From Immersiella caudata (taxonomy: Eukaryota > Ascomycota > Sordariomycetes > Sordariales > Lasiosphaeriaceae): 64,000 nt of DNA. Below are positions 48,140-60,946 of the stretch, piece after piece. Both the position numbers and the translations under genes were made by a program. The notes under the pieces are model-generated. The model was not told the origin of the DNA, did no database searches, and was given only the letters and a program-made list of their open reading frames with translations. Location of the stretch: positions 2,356,001-2,420,000 of the forward strand of contig JAULSU010000007.1 of the NCBI GenBank assembly GCA_030512335.1. Direction: 5' to 3'. Numbering within the stretch: position 1 is the stretch's first letter; each line of letters starts with the position of its first letter.

Positions 48140-48660
48140 TAACTCGCGACATCTCTCACTCCGTCCTCCCACACCGTTTTCCTCACCAAGGACCTTATCG
48201 ACCTTCTACTTTTCTTGATTTCACTCCAGCTCCTCAAGAGTTTGTCCTTCTTGCATCCATTTCACACCGCCTTGCCGCCGTCACAGCTAGGCAACAAATA
48301 TTCTCCATGCCCGGCATCCCTAAGCGCATCTGCTCGACTTGACCACCTCAGCGGCTCTCCGGCAGGTAGGTGCTACACACCTTCCTTTCCACCCCTCCAA
48401 TGCGGCCGATGTTGAGCGGGCTGCCTGTGCTCTGCACACCCCCTCCGTCCACATAGCATCAGCCACACCCTCCATCTTCCCATCCATCACCCCATCCCCC
48501 TCCCCTCCCTCGACTCCCTTCCTCTTCGAGTTAGCGAAGCCGTTCTCCAGACCCTTAAGAACCAGGGCGCGGGCGCGATGTACTGTACCACCCATCAACT
48601 CGCTCTACCTCTACCTCTGCCTCTCCCTGCGAGCACTCCCCTCCACACATATCGCTCTCG
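48140..48660. promoter_or_regulatory. Pyrimidine-rich putative promoter/leader of the grainyhead-like gene
   Basis: CT-rich DNA, including a CTCTACCTCTACCTCTGCC run near 48600. Such CT blocks often mark transcription start regions of filamentous-fungal genes. It lies about 0.5-1.0 kb before the start codon at 49141, so a long leader with upstream ATGs is possible. Confidence 0.35.
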
Positions 48661-49140
48661 CCTCTGGCTATCGATGGTGGGGATTGCATTAGCGGCCGCG
48701 CGCTGGTATATACAAGGTCAACCACACCCTCTGCGGATGCGCGACTCCCCAAAAGTCCATACTGGTGCATAGCATAGCTTTGCATCTTTCTCTCTTTTCG
48801 CCCGTTCCCAACTCTCGTTTTGTTGCTTCACCGTACATGATTGCCTGGCCGAATCGCAGGGCATTTTTATTTCTTGTCCTCTGGCGATACCCGGTCTAAC
48901 AAATACAGGAGCTGGCAACTAAAACCCCGCCTTGGGACTATTTTCTGAGGCTCTCCCTTTTATACCGACGAGACTTTGGTTCCGACATCAAGACACCCCG
49001 TTCGTGGCCGCCCCGAGACCTGTTAACACCCCGGCCCAACGAAGACAAAAGGATTTCGGACACCAGTCGCTACAGCTATCCTGTCATTGCGTGCCCTTTC
49101 GACTCTTCGAGGTCTTGATTAGCCGTCTACGAGTAGCGCC

Positions 49141-51735
49141 ATGTTTCGTCAAAGGTACATACCCCAACGACAGCTTCATCCTGGTGACACATTTCTTCCT
49201 TTGGAACCCCGGCTGACATGCTATGAAGGACGAGCTCGCAGAAACCCGGCGACGAGCTGCTGGCTACGTTCAAACAGCAGTTCTCGGATGTGGTTGCGGT
49301 GACTACATCGTCGACCACGGCAGCCACCGCTACCCGAACCGCGTCTACTAGTCAACCTGCTGAGGTTGCTGTCACTGCGCAAGAGAGGTATGTTGGCATT
49401 TATATTCAGTGCTCGCATGCGTCCATTCTCAGCCAGCGTGCTTGATCCCCTGCAAGGGGCCACCAACCTAATGCGCCCGTCGACGACGCCCGCCACTAAC
49501 ACAACGCAACACTACAGAACCCAAAGCATACCCCATGAGGCCTTTCGGGACCAGGACCCAACTCCACGCGCCACTAATGAGCAATGGAGATTCACGCCGT
49601 CCTTGTTGGATCCCGGTCCGTTTGCGTTCGCAGGCTTCGGCAGCCAACCAGGGGGTTATTACACTCCTACCCCAGGTGGAACGAACACCATTTACCATCC
49701 CCAGGCCGGCGACTTGCACACCCCCAGTCTAAGCTTTGGAATGGGTCTTGGAACGCCACTCTCAATGCCCACGACAGAAGGTGGGATACACTCGGGGCCA
49801 CCAGCAATGGATATGGCGGGATTCCACCACGGTTTCCATCCCCACCACCAATTTCAGCATTTCAACCCATTCATCCAACCTCAACCGCCCCAGCAATCAT
49901 TCGCTCCATCATCCTTTGTTCACCAGGATACTGGATACGAGACGATGGACCAAGATGGATCTCCAATGGATTCCGACCCTGCAGAGGACCGAATTGGCTC
50001 GATCGACGGCAACTTTCAGGGTCACCACTCGCCCATGATGAACTTCCAAGCAAGGCAATTTGGCATTCCTATGTCGGTGCCGCTTCCAGCATCGGCCGAG
50101 AAATTTCGCTTCCACACGGCCCTGAACGCACCAACCGCCATGATCAAGCACGCAGACGAGATCCCAGTCACATACTTGAACAAGGGTCAGGCTTACTCGC
50201 TCTCGGTTGTCGATACGAATCCTACATTGCCGATACCTCCCGACACTCGCTTCCGAACCTTTGTGCGCGTCTCCTTCGAAGATGAGCAGCAACGGGCGAA
50301 GCCCGGAGTGTGCTGGAGCCTCTGGAAAGAAGGACGTGGGACAAACGAGGCACATCAGCGTGGAGGTAAACTCCAAGCTGTCGAGTACGTCGAGGCAGGA
50401 CAACCTGTAGAAGGAGACGACAAGCGGACACGCATCGAGCTCGAGTCCTCGTCGTTTGATGGATTCTCAGTGATTTGGACACCTGGCATTAATGGCTCGG
50501 TCGAGTGCAACATTGCTGTGCGGTTCAACTTCCTGTCCACGGATTTCAGCCACTCCAAGGGCGTAAAGGGGATTCCTGTACGACTTTGCGCCAAGACGCA
50601 TCCCCTGACGGCGGAGGCGCCCAGGTCACCACCCGACAACCTACCCGAGATCTGTTACTGCAAGGTCAAACTATTCCGGGACCATGGCGCTGAGCGCAAG
50701 CTCTCAAATGACATTGCTCACGTCCGCAAGACTATCGACAAGCTGAAGCAACAGATTGCGCAGGCGGAAAGCGGCATGAAGGACTTTGGCAAGAGGAAGC
50801 GGTCAAGCGCGGCTCAGACAAAGGGCGCCAACCAACGGCCGGGCAAGGTGCAAAAGCACAAGCGAACGTGGTCCATGTCTTCCGCCAGCTCTGCTGGAGG
50901 AGGGCCGCGCGTGCCCTTGGAAGAAGATCTCCACTTCAAGTTGCAGACGCTCCAGGACATGTTCACCAGCACCCGACCCGTCAGTGTGCTGTATCTGCGT
51001 GGTGATGAACTGGACGATCCTGACCTTCACCCCGTGTCACTCCCTGGAGAGTCACTCGACCTGACCAAGGTCGAACCCAGAGAAGGCAACACCTGGCGAA
51101 GCGAGCTAAGCTCTGTGGCAGGATCTTCTCTGGTTTCGCCCTCGCCAAGCTCGCTGTCACTTCACTCGCAAGTGTCGGCTGGCGCGCAAAACCCACAATG
51201 GCAAGAGTATCAGCAGACCAGCACTGGGAACCCTTCGTCGTCCCGTCTTGGGTCAGACCAGCCGACCAAAGTCCCGCAAAATGACGAAGCAGGCAATCTG
51301 ACTGGGTGGATAGAAGCCCTAGGCGTGGACTCGGCCTACCAACCGCCTGCTGAGCGACCTTCGAAACCGGTTGCTTGCTTTTACATTGCTCGGCGAAACC
51401 CCTCCAGTCCCTCTGCACACGAGCTTCACCGGGCTATTTATCTCACGCAGCGAACCATCAAGGAATTTGTCTCACGCATCGCAAACAAGTGGAACTTTGA
51501 TGCGAACAAAGTCACCCGCACAGTCCACATCGTCCGGCGGGGAGTCGAAGTGGAAATGGACGATGATGTTGTCCGGGAGCTTCCAGAAGGACAGGACATG
51601 ACGCTCGACATCGTTGAACTCAACTCTCCAATGAAGCGGGAATGGGAAATGGCCGTTGACGATCCCGGTGAGGCCGAGATGGTCTCCCCTACGACAACGA
51701 CGCAGAGAGCGTTCGAACTGCGTCTCACATTCTAA
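49141..51735 (+). CDS. Grainyhead-like/CP2 transcription factor
   Basis: Three exons, 49141-49154 (14 nt), 49235-49387 and 49437-51735, join in phase to give 821 residues. The start MFRQ is joined to SSQKPGDELLATFKQQF; this needs the acceptor ACGAG at 49234. The second join uses CCAG at 49436, because the nearer CAG would shift the frame into a stop. A disordered Thr/Gly/His-rich region leads to the CP2 DNA-binding domain, roughly residues 270-475 (FRFHTALNAPTAM, ITYLNKGQAYSL-like, RFRTFVRVSFED, GVKGIPVRLCAKT, EICYCKVKLFRDHGAERK). A predicted coiled coil follows (HVRKTIDKLKQQIAQAE), then Lys/Arg patches and a C-terminal ubiquitin-like region (RTVHIVRRGVEVEMDDDVV). Fungal grainyhead-like factors are reported to control cell-wall remodelling and conidial separation. 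The gene has ~9 kb of gene-free DNA on both sides. Confidence 0.93.
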
Positions 51736-54700
51736 ACGGCGTTCATGATAATGGCACGCATGATGAGCACACGAAGGGAAATGGGAAAATCTTGGAACAC
51801 ATGGCTATTGCTTAAAACAAGGGAACATAGAATCGGTTTCTCGCCGGGCCGGCAGAACGAGAGGGCTTGGGGCATATTGCTTTGTGCTGATTGGGGAGTT
51901 GTGAAATTTTCTTCGAGATACCACGTCCCCCGCTCAGTGGGCTGAACGGGGGACACCTTCTGTTGGTTTTCCTCTTTTGGCTGGATTTTTTTTTTCCAAT
52001 TTCCTTGGACCAAACACTACGGTAGCGGCCGGTTTTGTTTTTGACGTTTAAAATGTACTAGCTGGGACCGACGGGATGGCCCCGCTCTTCTCATGCTTTA
52101 GCGGCGGTCGGGCACAATCTCGTCATAAATGGTTTATTCTCTGGTCATTTTTCTCTATCTGGACGGTCTTGTCTTTCTATCTGGGTAATTTGAACTACTC
52201 GGTTCGAAACTATCAGAAAGGGGTGTAACTGACGCTGCAGTGGCGGGCTCTCGCTGTCGTCGGTTGCCAGCCAGTTGTCTCGTGGCACTGGGATAATGAA
52301 ACGAGGACCTAGTGGACATTAGAGGATACCTAGCTATCGATCAGCGGTACCTCCCAGAAATTCAACACATTTCGCAATTTCCCCATTATCCTCATTCTCA
52401 CATGTTGCCTTCTATGTTGTCAAACATTTCAGCGTCAAGGATCAGGGTTCATGGGATCCGCTTGTATTGATGTGTGTGCGTGTCCCCATGGTGAATTATG
52501 ACGGGACATTATCCTCGGTGGTCGGCTGGGGGGATTAGACCGATGCAGGCGGGCAGGTAAAGCCGGCAAGCGCGGCTAACAGCTGGGATAGAACCGCACC
52601 AGATTGGTGGTAGGTAGGTGGGTTGTCTGATTTCGTCTCGGGGGAGTGTAACATCCCCTGAATGGTTGGATAGTGGTTAATCTCTGGCACTGCAGAAGGT
52701 TTTCTCTCTCGCCGCCCTGTGGCTGACCCTGTTCCTAGCAGGGCACCAACAGCCGCTAGAGGGGGGTTGCCTGGCGGTTCGACGCCGCAAGGACCGTCCT
52801 TGGTTTTACCTGGTAAGGCCACGCAAATGGAGATTGCTTAGAGATCCGGCTCCCGGCATGCTACGCTGTAGTATTTCTCGTCTCATCTTCAACGGTCAAC
52901 GGTTCTCAAGGTGAAGGTGAGGTGTGAGCCTCGGGCTCGCGTAATTGCTGGCCAAACGGCATCATCTCACATCTCATCAAACGTATGCGTTAGCACCGTA
53001 ACGGTTCCTTGTCGAGATCGAGCGTGATAAGATTGAGACCCGATTATTGGTCTGCTCACTCCCGGATGGCACGGAAAGTGTGGCGTCCGGCTGGTGAGTT
53101 GTCCTCTTTTTTGTGGGTGCTGGAAATAACATAACAACATGGGGCTTGGTTCAGTGGTGATGATAGCATAGCATGGGAGATACTCGTTTTGGATGGTTTG
53201 GGTGGTTTTCTTGGGACGCGGACGTTTCAAAACGCTGCTGTGGTCCTGATATCTGAGCCCTGTAAGTCAGACCAGGGGGGGGAAGTTAGGGCCAACCGGA
53301 GCTTTTCGCCCGCCCAAGACACACGCCCCCCTTACTTGCGGTATGGCGCGCGTCTGTTGTCCTCGAGGCCGGGGCTGGGGTTGCCGTTGCAGTGAGAAAC
53401 GGGTACCGGATGTTCTGCAGATGTGGATTTGAGGGTCCCTGGCGAAATGAGATGCCGGGTTCTCCACGGCGCCGTTTTTGCTTCACTCTGCAGTTCTGCA
53501 GGGAGTGTGGTAGGGTTTCCGTTTCCGGGGATGTCTCATCTTGGAGACTCTTGGAAGCCGTTATTGCGAGGTGGAGGCTGAAAACTGATTTCCAGAAGGG
53601 ATGGTGCAGAGCCAGCATTTGCACCTGCGGGATGCGGGAGCTTGTCAGCTTGCGTCCGCTGATTGGGTATGAGGTCTGGGGGACTATCGACTCAGAACCG
53701 CCTCAACAGGTGGGGAAAAAGGGGCGGCAGCTGTGTTTGTTGATACTTGCATCGAAATGACGGATGAATCTTTATTTTTATCTTGCATCGTTTTGGCTTT
53801 GACAAGTGGCGAGTTTGGGCCATGCGTTCGTCCTTGCATCGCAAGTTCTGCCTTCTGATAAGTCGACGACAAACTCGGATGGCGTCTGTCCCGGACGAGA
53901 AGAGGTTCCAGGCCTCAAGCCCCTGAATCCCGGCGGCGAAGGACCTACCAATGCTTTCACCCAGAAGGTCTTGACGTTGGCCTCTGAGAAGCCTCATGAG
54001 AGGTGATTAACGGCAGTAGACAGCGCTGCAATTATTCGTAAATATTTCTGGAGTCGGTAGCTAACGCCGCGCGGACGCAGGGTACGAGGGTGACTTGGGC
54101 GATACACTTGGTAGGTTGATCGACAGGATCGCCCCCCACGTCGCAACACAACTGCGAAGCAGAGCACGACATCCGATAGAGGCGAGCTACGACTTCTGTG
54201 GCTGTGCTCGCGAATCCCTTCGTCTTTGCGTTTGCTATTCGCTCGATTTCTCGGTGTGGCTGCAGCAGCTCGGCAGTCGACCGTCAACAACTAAATTCTA
54301 GATCGCCATCATCAGCAGAGCAAACTCTCAACGACGCGCGGGCGCTCAGGGTTTCTGCAATTCCCCTCGGCGACGGGAACTTCAGCTTCCGCAGCCACAC
54401 TGCGATCCTCAGGCGACATCATCGCGATTTGCCGTCCTCCATCGTGGCATCTTGTTGCCAACACGGCAACTACAACCGACTCCTGCCCATGGGATGACGA
54501 CGAACCCGTGTATTTCTGCTATGTCTCACAGATGGCGCGCTCGGTCCCCAATCTATCGAAGACTGCATCTGCGGAGGTGATACGAAGGCCCTCGTGGCGC
54601 CGTGGGGACACTACCGGCGGGTTCAACGCGTGCGACGGGAACCATCTGCGCCTCGCCGACTCGCGTTACTTTTCTGCCACAGGGCGACGGACCATGTCGA

Positions 54701-57700
54701 AACGCCAGGATGCGTGGGAGGTTACGCCTTAGACACCTACCTGTGGACAGCGGGGAACAAGAGGCCTGTCTTCGCCGTGCCGGAATACCCATCCGCCATC
54801 TCAGGGTCAACTTCAGCCGCTTCGAGGGTGGGCCGATTCGAAGGAGGGGACGGCGCCGGCCCAAATCGTCACGGGAACGCGGATGGAACGGCAGGTGACG
54901 GGAATGCGGACCCTGAGTACGCGGTAGAAACAACGAGGAGTGGGAGTGCGAATTAGGTTGCGTCGCAGTGCAGCAGAAATCACTGTCAATCTCTCATCAT
55001 TAATGCACGCCGGCGATGGGAACAGGCGGCATGTCGACCGCTCATGCAGTGAGGGGAGCGTACGTACCAGTACTTCGGGGTCCTCACTCGCCACAGTTGC
55101 TCGAGGCTGTCCAGTGAAAATGCGTGCAAGAGGGTGTGCGGGAGTGGGGAGTGGGGAGTGGGCAGAGCACTGTCGTGGTGCAGAGGGGAACTTCTGTGAT
55201 GGCTCCTTCCTCCCCTCAGAGGAACAGTAGGGGGGTGCGCAGTTGGGATGGAAGGGCGCTGTGGCTGCTTCCGTGCCTTCCGCGCGGATTTCCCAGCTCC
55301 CGCTGTGCCGGGCCTCCCCGTGGCCGTCTCTCGTTGCACGCCCCTAGAGTGTGTGCGCTGTCGGCCGCTTCCTCATGGGGCCATGCGGGTGCCGATCACT
55401 TGGAGACGGGTGTTGGGCCGGCGAAGAGCTTTCAGCCACTCCACGGGTCGGGCTGTGGCTCGTAGTCTTGTTTTGGCTCCGGTACGGTAGCCACATCTGT
55501 TTCCCCTTTCGACACTCCGGACAACGGCCAGAGAGGAGGCGAGATGTGGGTTTCAGCTGCACAGGGTGAGAGCGAGTGCGGCCGTACGACATGGAGATGC
55601 TACGCTCTCCGACCTTGTGCGAGACGCTCCCTGAGCGAGGTGTGGCGAGTGCCACTCTCTGCTGTCTACCGCCATTGAGAGGAGATACGGGTGTGGTGCT
55701 AGAGAAGGGGATCAAGGTGAGCAGATCCCACGCCTCCCCTCTTTGTGCAGGGCTAACACGAAAGTACCTCTCTATCGTAGGGCAAAGTATGAGCATGCTG
55801 CAGAGCAGGTGAACCCGGGCTATTCCTAGCTCTGCCGGCAGCTCCATCTGCAGGTCGAAAGGCCTTCAGCACAGCACCAGCCACAGGGTTCAAGGCTCCT
55901 GAGACCCGAGGAGGAGACGGTCTGAGCGATGACATCTGTCGTCGCAGGCGCCTCACTGGCCGAGAAGAGATTTCAGTTCAATTTGCCACAGGACCTCTAC
56001 AGGATGGCATGGCGAATCACGCAGACCGAAGCCACGGTGGTGGAGAGCAACCGCGACAATGCCCCATGAGATCCAATGATGGCCAGGGATGGAGAGACCC
56101 AGCGCGCGCCTGATAGGGCCGTCGTGCTCCCCGAGACAGGTCCGCGAGGAGAAAAGAGCCTCACTCGCCACCGATGACTATACACGGGATCTGGATCCGT
56201 GATCACCAGCCACTGAAGGGCGAGGAAGAGGTGGAATGTTGCCGAGGCTTGAGATTGGGCAAAGCCACAGATGTGGCAAATCGAGCAGCAGTCCTTGCTC
56301 CAAGGGACACATCATCATGAGCCACCTCCGCAAAGATCGACAAGGGGACCTGCCCGTTGGAGCTCACCGTATGTGGTTCGCGTGGGCTGATCACCCGTGG
56401 CGCGTGGAAGGCAGGCGACCGTGCGGGAGATACTACCAACGATTGGAGAATATCTTACCTTGAGAACAGGAACGCATCAGCCCACAGAGGATCGCCGACA
56501 ATGTGTCTTTTTCTATCATGGGGTTTCGCAATCCTCGCTGCTATGGGTAGAATCATACTGCGGTTCTCCGGTGGTGAAAGATTACCGTGGCGTCGACAGA
56601 ATAGAAGGGCAACCTAGTAGTTCCCCGGAGCGAGTTGCGCGGCCGAAAACAGCAGAGACGAACATTGCCCACATCCCAAGTGAGGCGCAAGGCCATGGAA
56701 GATTTGTCATTTGACGCAAGAATTCGATGTTTTGCAAAATGGGATTTGTCGAGAAAAGGAAGGGAAAATAATTTTCGCCTCAAATGTGGGCGATCGGCAG
56801 CCCATGCCATCTCAACAAGTGCCGACGTCATCGATTCTGTCCAATATTTTTCCGGCTCGCGTCGCTGCGTGAAGCAACCCAACGCCGCCAATCAGAAACA
56901 GGCAAATATGAAAACACTCTCAAAACTAAGTAGAATTAAATCAACAATAAGACTGTGCTTCAATCATTGGATGGTAAAGGAAACTCATCGTCGTTTCAAG
57001 TTTGTGCGTGGAAATCCAATGATTGGTTGGCCAGTTCTTGGAGTGAGCGTCTTGATCGGGTTGACTCCTTGAGAAGGATCATAATGCTTTGAATGATTTG
57101 GGTATTTCAAAGGCTTAACGCGCTTCCTGCCGAGTTCCAATTGAAATGTGAATCCCGATGGGAGCTGGGACTGGACTGCACCACCAGGTCAACGCGGGGA
57201 GCAAGCTGGCAGGCCGTGACACCCTCTTCGGCAGACCTCTGGCATATCTGAGAAGCCGAGCTTGACTCTATTAATCGAGAAGACATGCAGACTGGTGCGA
57301 AATCAAACTCTCTCTAAAACTTCCGACACGTCTGCCGGAGTTACCACGACATCCTCACGACAGCTTTCTAGAAGGGCGGAGCGGTTAACTTGAAGTGAAA
57401 CGACTACGATCGAGAAGAAAACATAAAACTCAGCGACCGAAACAGTCCAGCAATTGAATATAGCAGGATAGATCGAGCACCTAGGTATTCTTACACGAGA
57501 CAGGGATATCGCTGCTGATGGAATACTGGGATATAAAAGAGGTCTGAACTACCTCTGAACCAATTCAAGTAGTTTCAGAAACTGGATCATCAAAGAACGC
57601 AAGGTTCGTGTTGCCCAAGGTTGAAATGACGCGAAACATGATGGCAAATTTCTAGATTGGAATGGAGCGCAGATCGCGACAGGCGGATGGGAATATCTCA

Positions 57701-60700
57701 TCTTTATTCTATTCTATCCTAACGGTGGTCATGCTGCTCGGTACAGGTACTGGCGATGGGGCGGTATATACGGGGTCTTAGCCAGTCTCAATCCCAGCGC
57801 AGCAGCCAAACTTGAAAACTGGACCATGCCGTCGGAACCTTTGGCTGATTGTCACGCGTTGGGACTAATCGAATGGGGACCGTTAGCGGTCCTCTTCTAC
57901 CAGACCACAACCTGAATTCGATTCTTCATTACGGCAACCTGTTTCTGAGGTGTAAACTTCCTTCGATTTTTTTTCTTTCTCTCTTTTTTCTTCCCTCCAT
58001 CAGTTTCCACACTTCAGTTCCTTTCCGAAGCAGGATCAAGTGGACAGACAGCTCTGCATCTTCGTCGAATTGATTGTGACCACCTAGGTATTGTTACGCG
58101 ATCAAAAGCATGAGGAGACACAAGCCGTGTCATTCTGGCTGGGCTTCGGCAGGTATGTTTCAACAGATGCTTGCTCAGGTTCTTGAAGACTAAGGCTCGA
58201 AGGGGTGGGAACATGCTTCAGGAAAATCCAACCATGCAGGCACAAATGGAAGGAAACGAGCTTATCCGCTCACTCGGGATACTCGATGTGCGGTAGCGCG
58301 CCCTGTGTTCCCTCAACAGCCGGATACCTAAAGCCGGTCCATTGACGACCTTGGGTGCCGATGACGTGATGTTGGTTGGAGGTTGACTCTGAGGCTTGCG
58401 GCTGAACAGGACGGGAGCTAGCGTTGTTCAGGGGTGAGAGCGTTGATTGCGAATCGGCCCGTGCCCTGACAGCCGCATCAGGCGGCCACACCTTCCCTGC
58501 CATTCCCGCAACACCTCCGGGGAAGCAACCCCACTGTTTCCGGCACTTCCGCAAGTCCCGAGGTTCCTTCGGTTTGGAGTATAGAAAAAGAAACATGTTT
58601 TCTGCCTCGCCGGGTGGGATCCAGGATACACGAGGAGTGTCCCTCACGCCTCATACAGCCCTCACTTACCGCTGAGGCTTCGCTGTCCAAGGAGCCCCGG
58701 TCACCACGAAAGGTGCCCGCCACCTGGCCAACCCATTTTTAGACACAACATCAACGCCGGAACACCTAAGCTAGGTATCGACATGGCAATGAGCTACTCT
58801 GGGGTATTTGATACTCTCTAGAACCATGGGGTGGCCGGAGTCTTGATAGTGGTGATTTTCCACCTCCACGTTGCCGCAGAGGCGACCTCATTCCCGTCAA
58901 TACCTATACTGTCTCCGTGAAAAAATGCCAGATATTCAAGGTTGATCAGTTGGTGAACCTATACCATGATTGAGTAGTCCTGTGAAAACGGCTGAACGAC
59001 CACCTAGGGGTTGTGCCCAAGCGGAGAGGCCGGATTTATTGAGGGGGGGGAATAGAGGATGTCTTTGTGACCTTTCAGAACGTCACCAGCGGTGTCGAAG
59101 GTGCAGCTGAGGCTTCATCCAGCCTGGTAGCTTTTGGCTGTTCCAACGTTTGACTGAAGCAGAAACGGATAGATCCAGCTCTATAAGAATTTGCTATTCC
59201 GGTCTGTCAGCAGTACTGCATTGTTTGTTGGTAGTGTTCCTCACGCCCGAATCGCGCTTGGCTGCTTGTTTGGTTCCGATTTCCTCGGCTGCGGCTGGTT
59301 TAGATGTCCCTGACCTGGCAAATACATGACGATTGCTCTCGCCTAGGAGCCCGGGGGGTTTTGTCATCCCTTTACCGTAAGTATTATAGGCGGCCTGTCC
59401 TATAAAGTGATCAACATTGGCACTGTATATTTTACTTGAGAACGATGCTAGGGACAGTGCGCGATGTCCGGCAACCTTCTCCTGTGAGGCCCGCTATAAT
59501 GACACTCTGGCAATACAGAGAGCTGGCAGATGCCGGAAGAGGTCGCATAAAGTGAGGTTCAATTTGGGTTTGAAGCCAAGACGAGGTTAGGGAGGACAGG
59601 GTTATGATACCGGCCCAGACAAAAGGGGGCCAGGGGCTGCTAGGTGACGCACTGGTGTTACGAGAGTTGTGATATAGAGTCCGGAAAGCCAAAACATGGA
59701 ATAACCATTGGTAAGTGCTCTAAAAGTATGCATACCTCGACGCAAAGGGCCAAGGTGTCTCCTTGGACATCCACTGACATGATAGGATCTTTGAGAGAGT
59801 GAGCTTACCGCGTCACCAACCAATTACATCACACTTGATTCCCACCCTCAATCCATGGCTTATGTAAGAACATATACCACAGTGCTACCAAAAGTCGGTC
59901 ACCGAGTTCTGGTAGCGGTTGCTGTAGCGTACGCGAGTCTGCCGCTCTTGATACGAGCCGTGGGGGTGAAACTCGGGTTGGGCTCTGAGATTGGCGCGAG
60001 TGCGAGCGAGCGGATGAGGGCTGCAGAGGCATTGCCCTTTGAACCCTCCAAAAAAGGCACAAAAACCATCGATGGCACAGCGACATCGCTGTATGACTCG
60101 CGATGGCCAAAGAAACGCGACTGCGGTGCAAATGCCAGGCGAAAAGAGTCAGCCATGGCAAGAAAGGAGACGATTGACGAAACCCTTGGCGCGTTGGGCC
60201 TCCAGCCTAGACCCGGCCTGTTGTGGAACACCCGCTTGCCCCGCCGCGCCGCTGGCTAACCCGCGGCCTGATTCAGCGGTCGAAAAAAATAAAATCGTGA
60301 TATTGTGGGACCGGGCACGCATTTTCCTTCTCTTCTTTCCCTTACCCCCCCCCCCCCCCCCCCCCCCCCAGCCCATCCGGTCCACGACACGCACCGCCTT
60401 TGCCAATCCTTCCCTAAGGGTGCTTCTCTTCTTTTTGTGCTTCCAGTTCCCCTGTTGGTCGGTTTTATTCTTCGGATCCTCCCTGCGACGTCTTTGTCCC
60501 GCTGAAAGGCCCGCCAAGTCGCCCCTGTTCACCATTCCGCGACCGCCGCAGTTTGTCTCGTGGTTGTGGTGATCCAGACCCTCCGTTTCCGAGTGCCGCC
60601 TCCTGACCAGAACCCGTCTCCGATTTCCTCGAACACGATCTCGCTGTCTGCGTCTTTCGGATTGTCACCGATCCGTCTTCTGCCGCCAGTCCGCTGCCCG

Positions 60701-60946
60701 ACTCTAGCCTTCAATCCGACACCGGCGTCCGTCGTCAACGCGCCCCTGAGCCACCACCGCGTGTCTACCCTAGAGCCAGCATCAACTGTTCGATCAAGAT
60801 CGCGACCATTCTAGGTCTCCAAACCCCAACAAGAACTCAAACCGCAATACCTCTCGCTGCCTGACAAGAATAAAGCAGGAAGGAGAAGTCAATCCCCCCG
60901 GCCAATCACGTTCTGCCATCGCGATCACCTGTGACTTTGACTAGTC
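51736..60946. other. 9.2-kb gene desert downstream of the grainyhead-like gene
   Basis: I found no supported gene, tRNA or named mobile element. Open frames here (for example 54594-54956 plus and 55344-55847 minus) overlap on both strands without family features. The segment about 56700-57700 is more A/T-rich than its surroundings. The right end, from about 60300, is pyrimidine-rich and likely to be the eIF2A promoter and leader. Confidence 0.45.
60345..60369. repeat. C25 homopolymer upstream of eIF2A
   Basis: Twenty-five uninterrupted C residues about 580 bp before the eIF2A start codon, within CT-rich DNA. The length is liable to vary by slippage or sequencing error. Confidence 0.85.

Larger units (their letters stand above)
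39526..49140. other. 9.6-kb gene desert upstream of the grainyhead-like gene
   Basis: No domain-bearing ORF, tRNA or transposon was recognised across this stretch on either strand; the many short frames overlap each other and lack codon or splice logic. Base composition looks ordinary, not strongly A/T-biased as a repeat-induced mutation relic would be. The left end holds the OSBP gene promoter. The right end, about 48.1-49.1 kb, is pyrimidine-rich and may be promoter and leader of the grainyhead-like gene. Structured bits are listed separately. Confidence 0.5.

Noticed and set aside
49584..50285. A 233-codon frame overlapping the grainyhead-like gene
   Set aside because: It is the +1 shadow of exon 3; the CP2 domain is in the other frame.
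52768..52780. GGTTCGACGCC, resembling a tRNA B box
   Set aside because: No A box, acceptor stem or anticodon arm can be folded at the right distance.
54553..55847. Overlapping open frames of about 100-167 codons on both strands
   Set aside because: They reflect GC-rich DNA without stops; no conserved block or coherent splice model was found.
57477..58105. Similar 21-bp segments CACCTAGGTATTCTTAC and CACCTAGGTATTGTTAC about 600 bp apart
   Set aside because: Several mismatches soon after the core and no extended similarity; too weak to call a repeat family.
59010..59060. GTTGTGCCCAAGCGG, resembling the start of a Leu/Ser tRNA
   Set aside because: No B box (GGTTCRAAT-type) follows within the needed distance.
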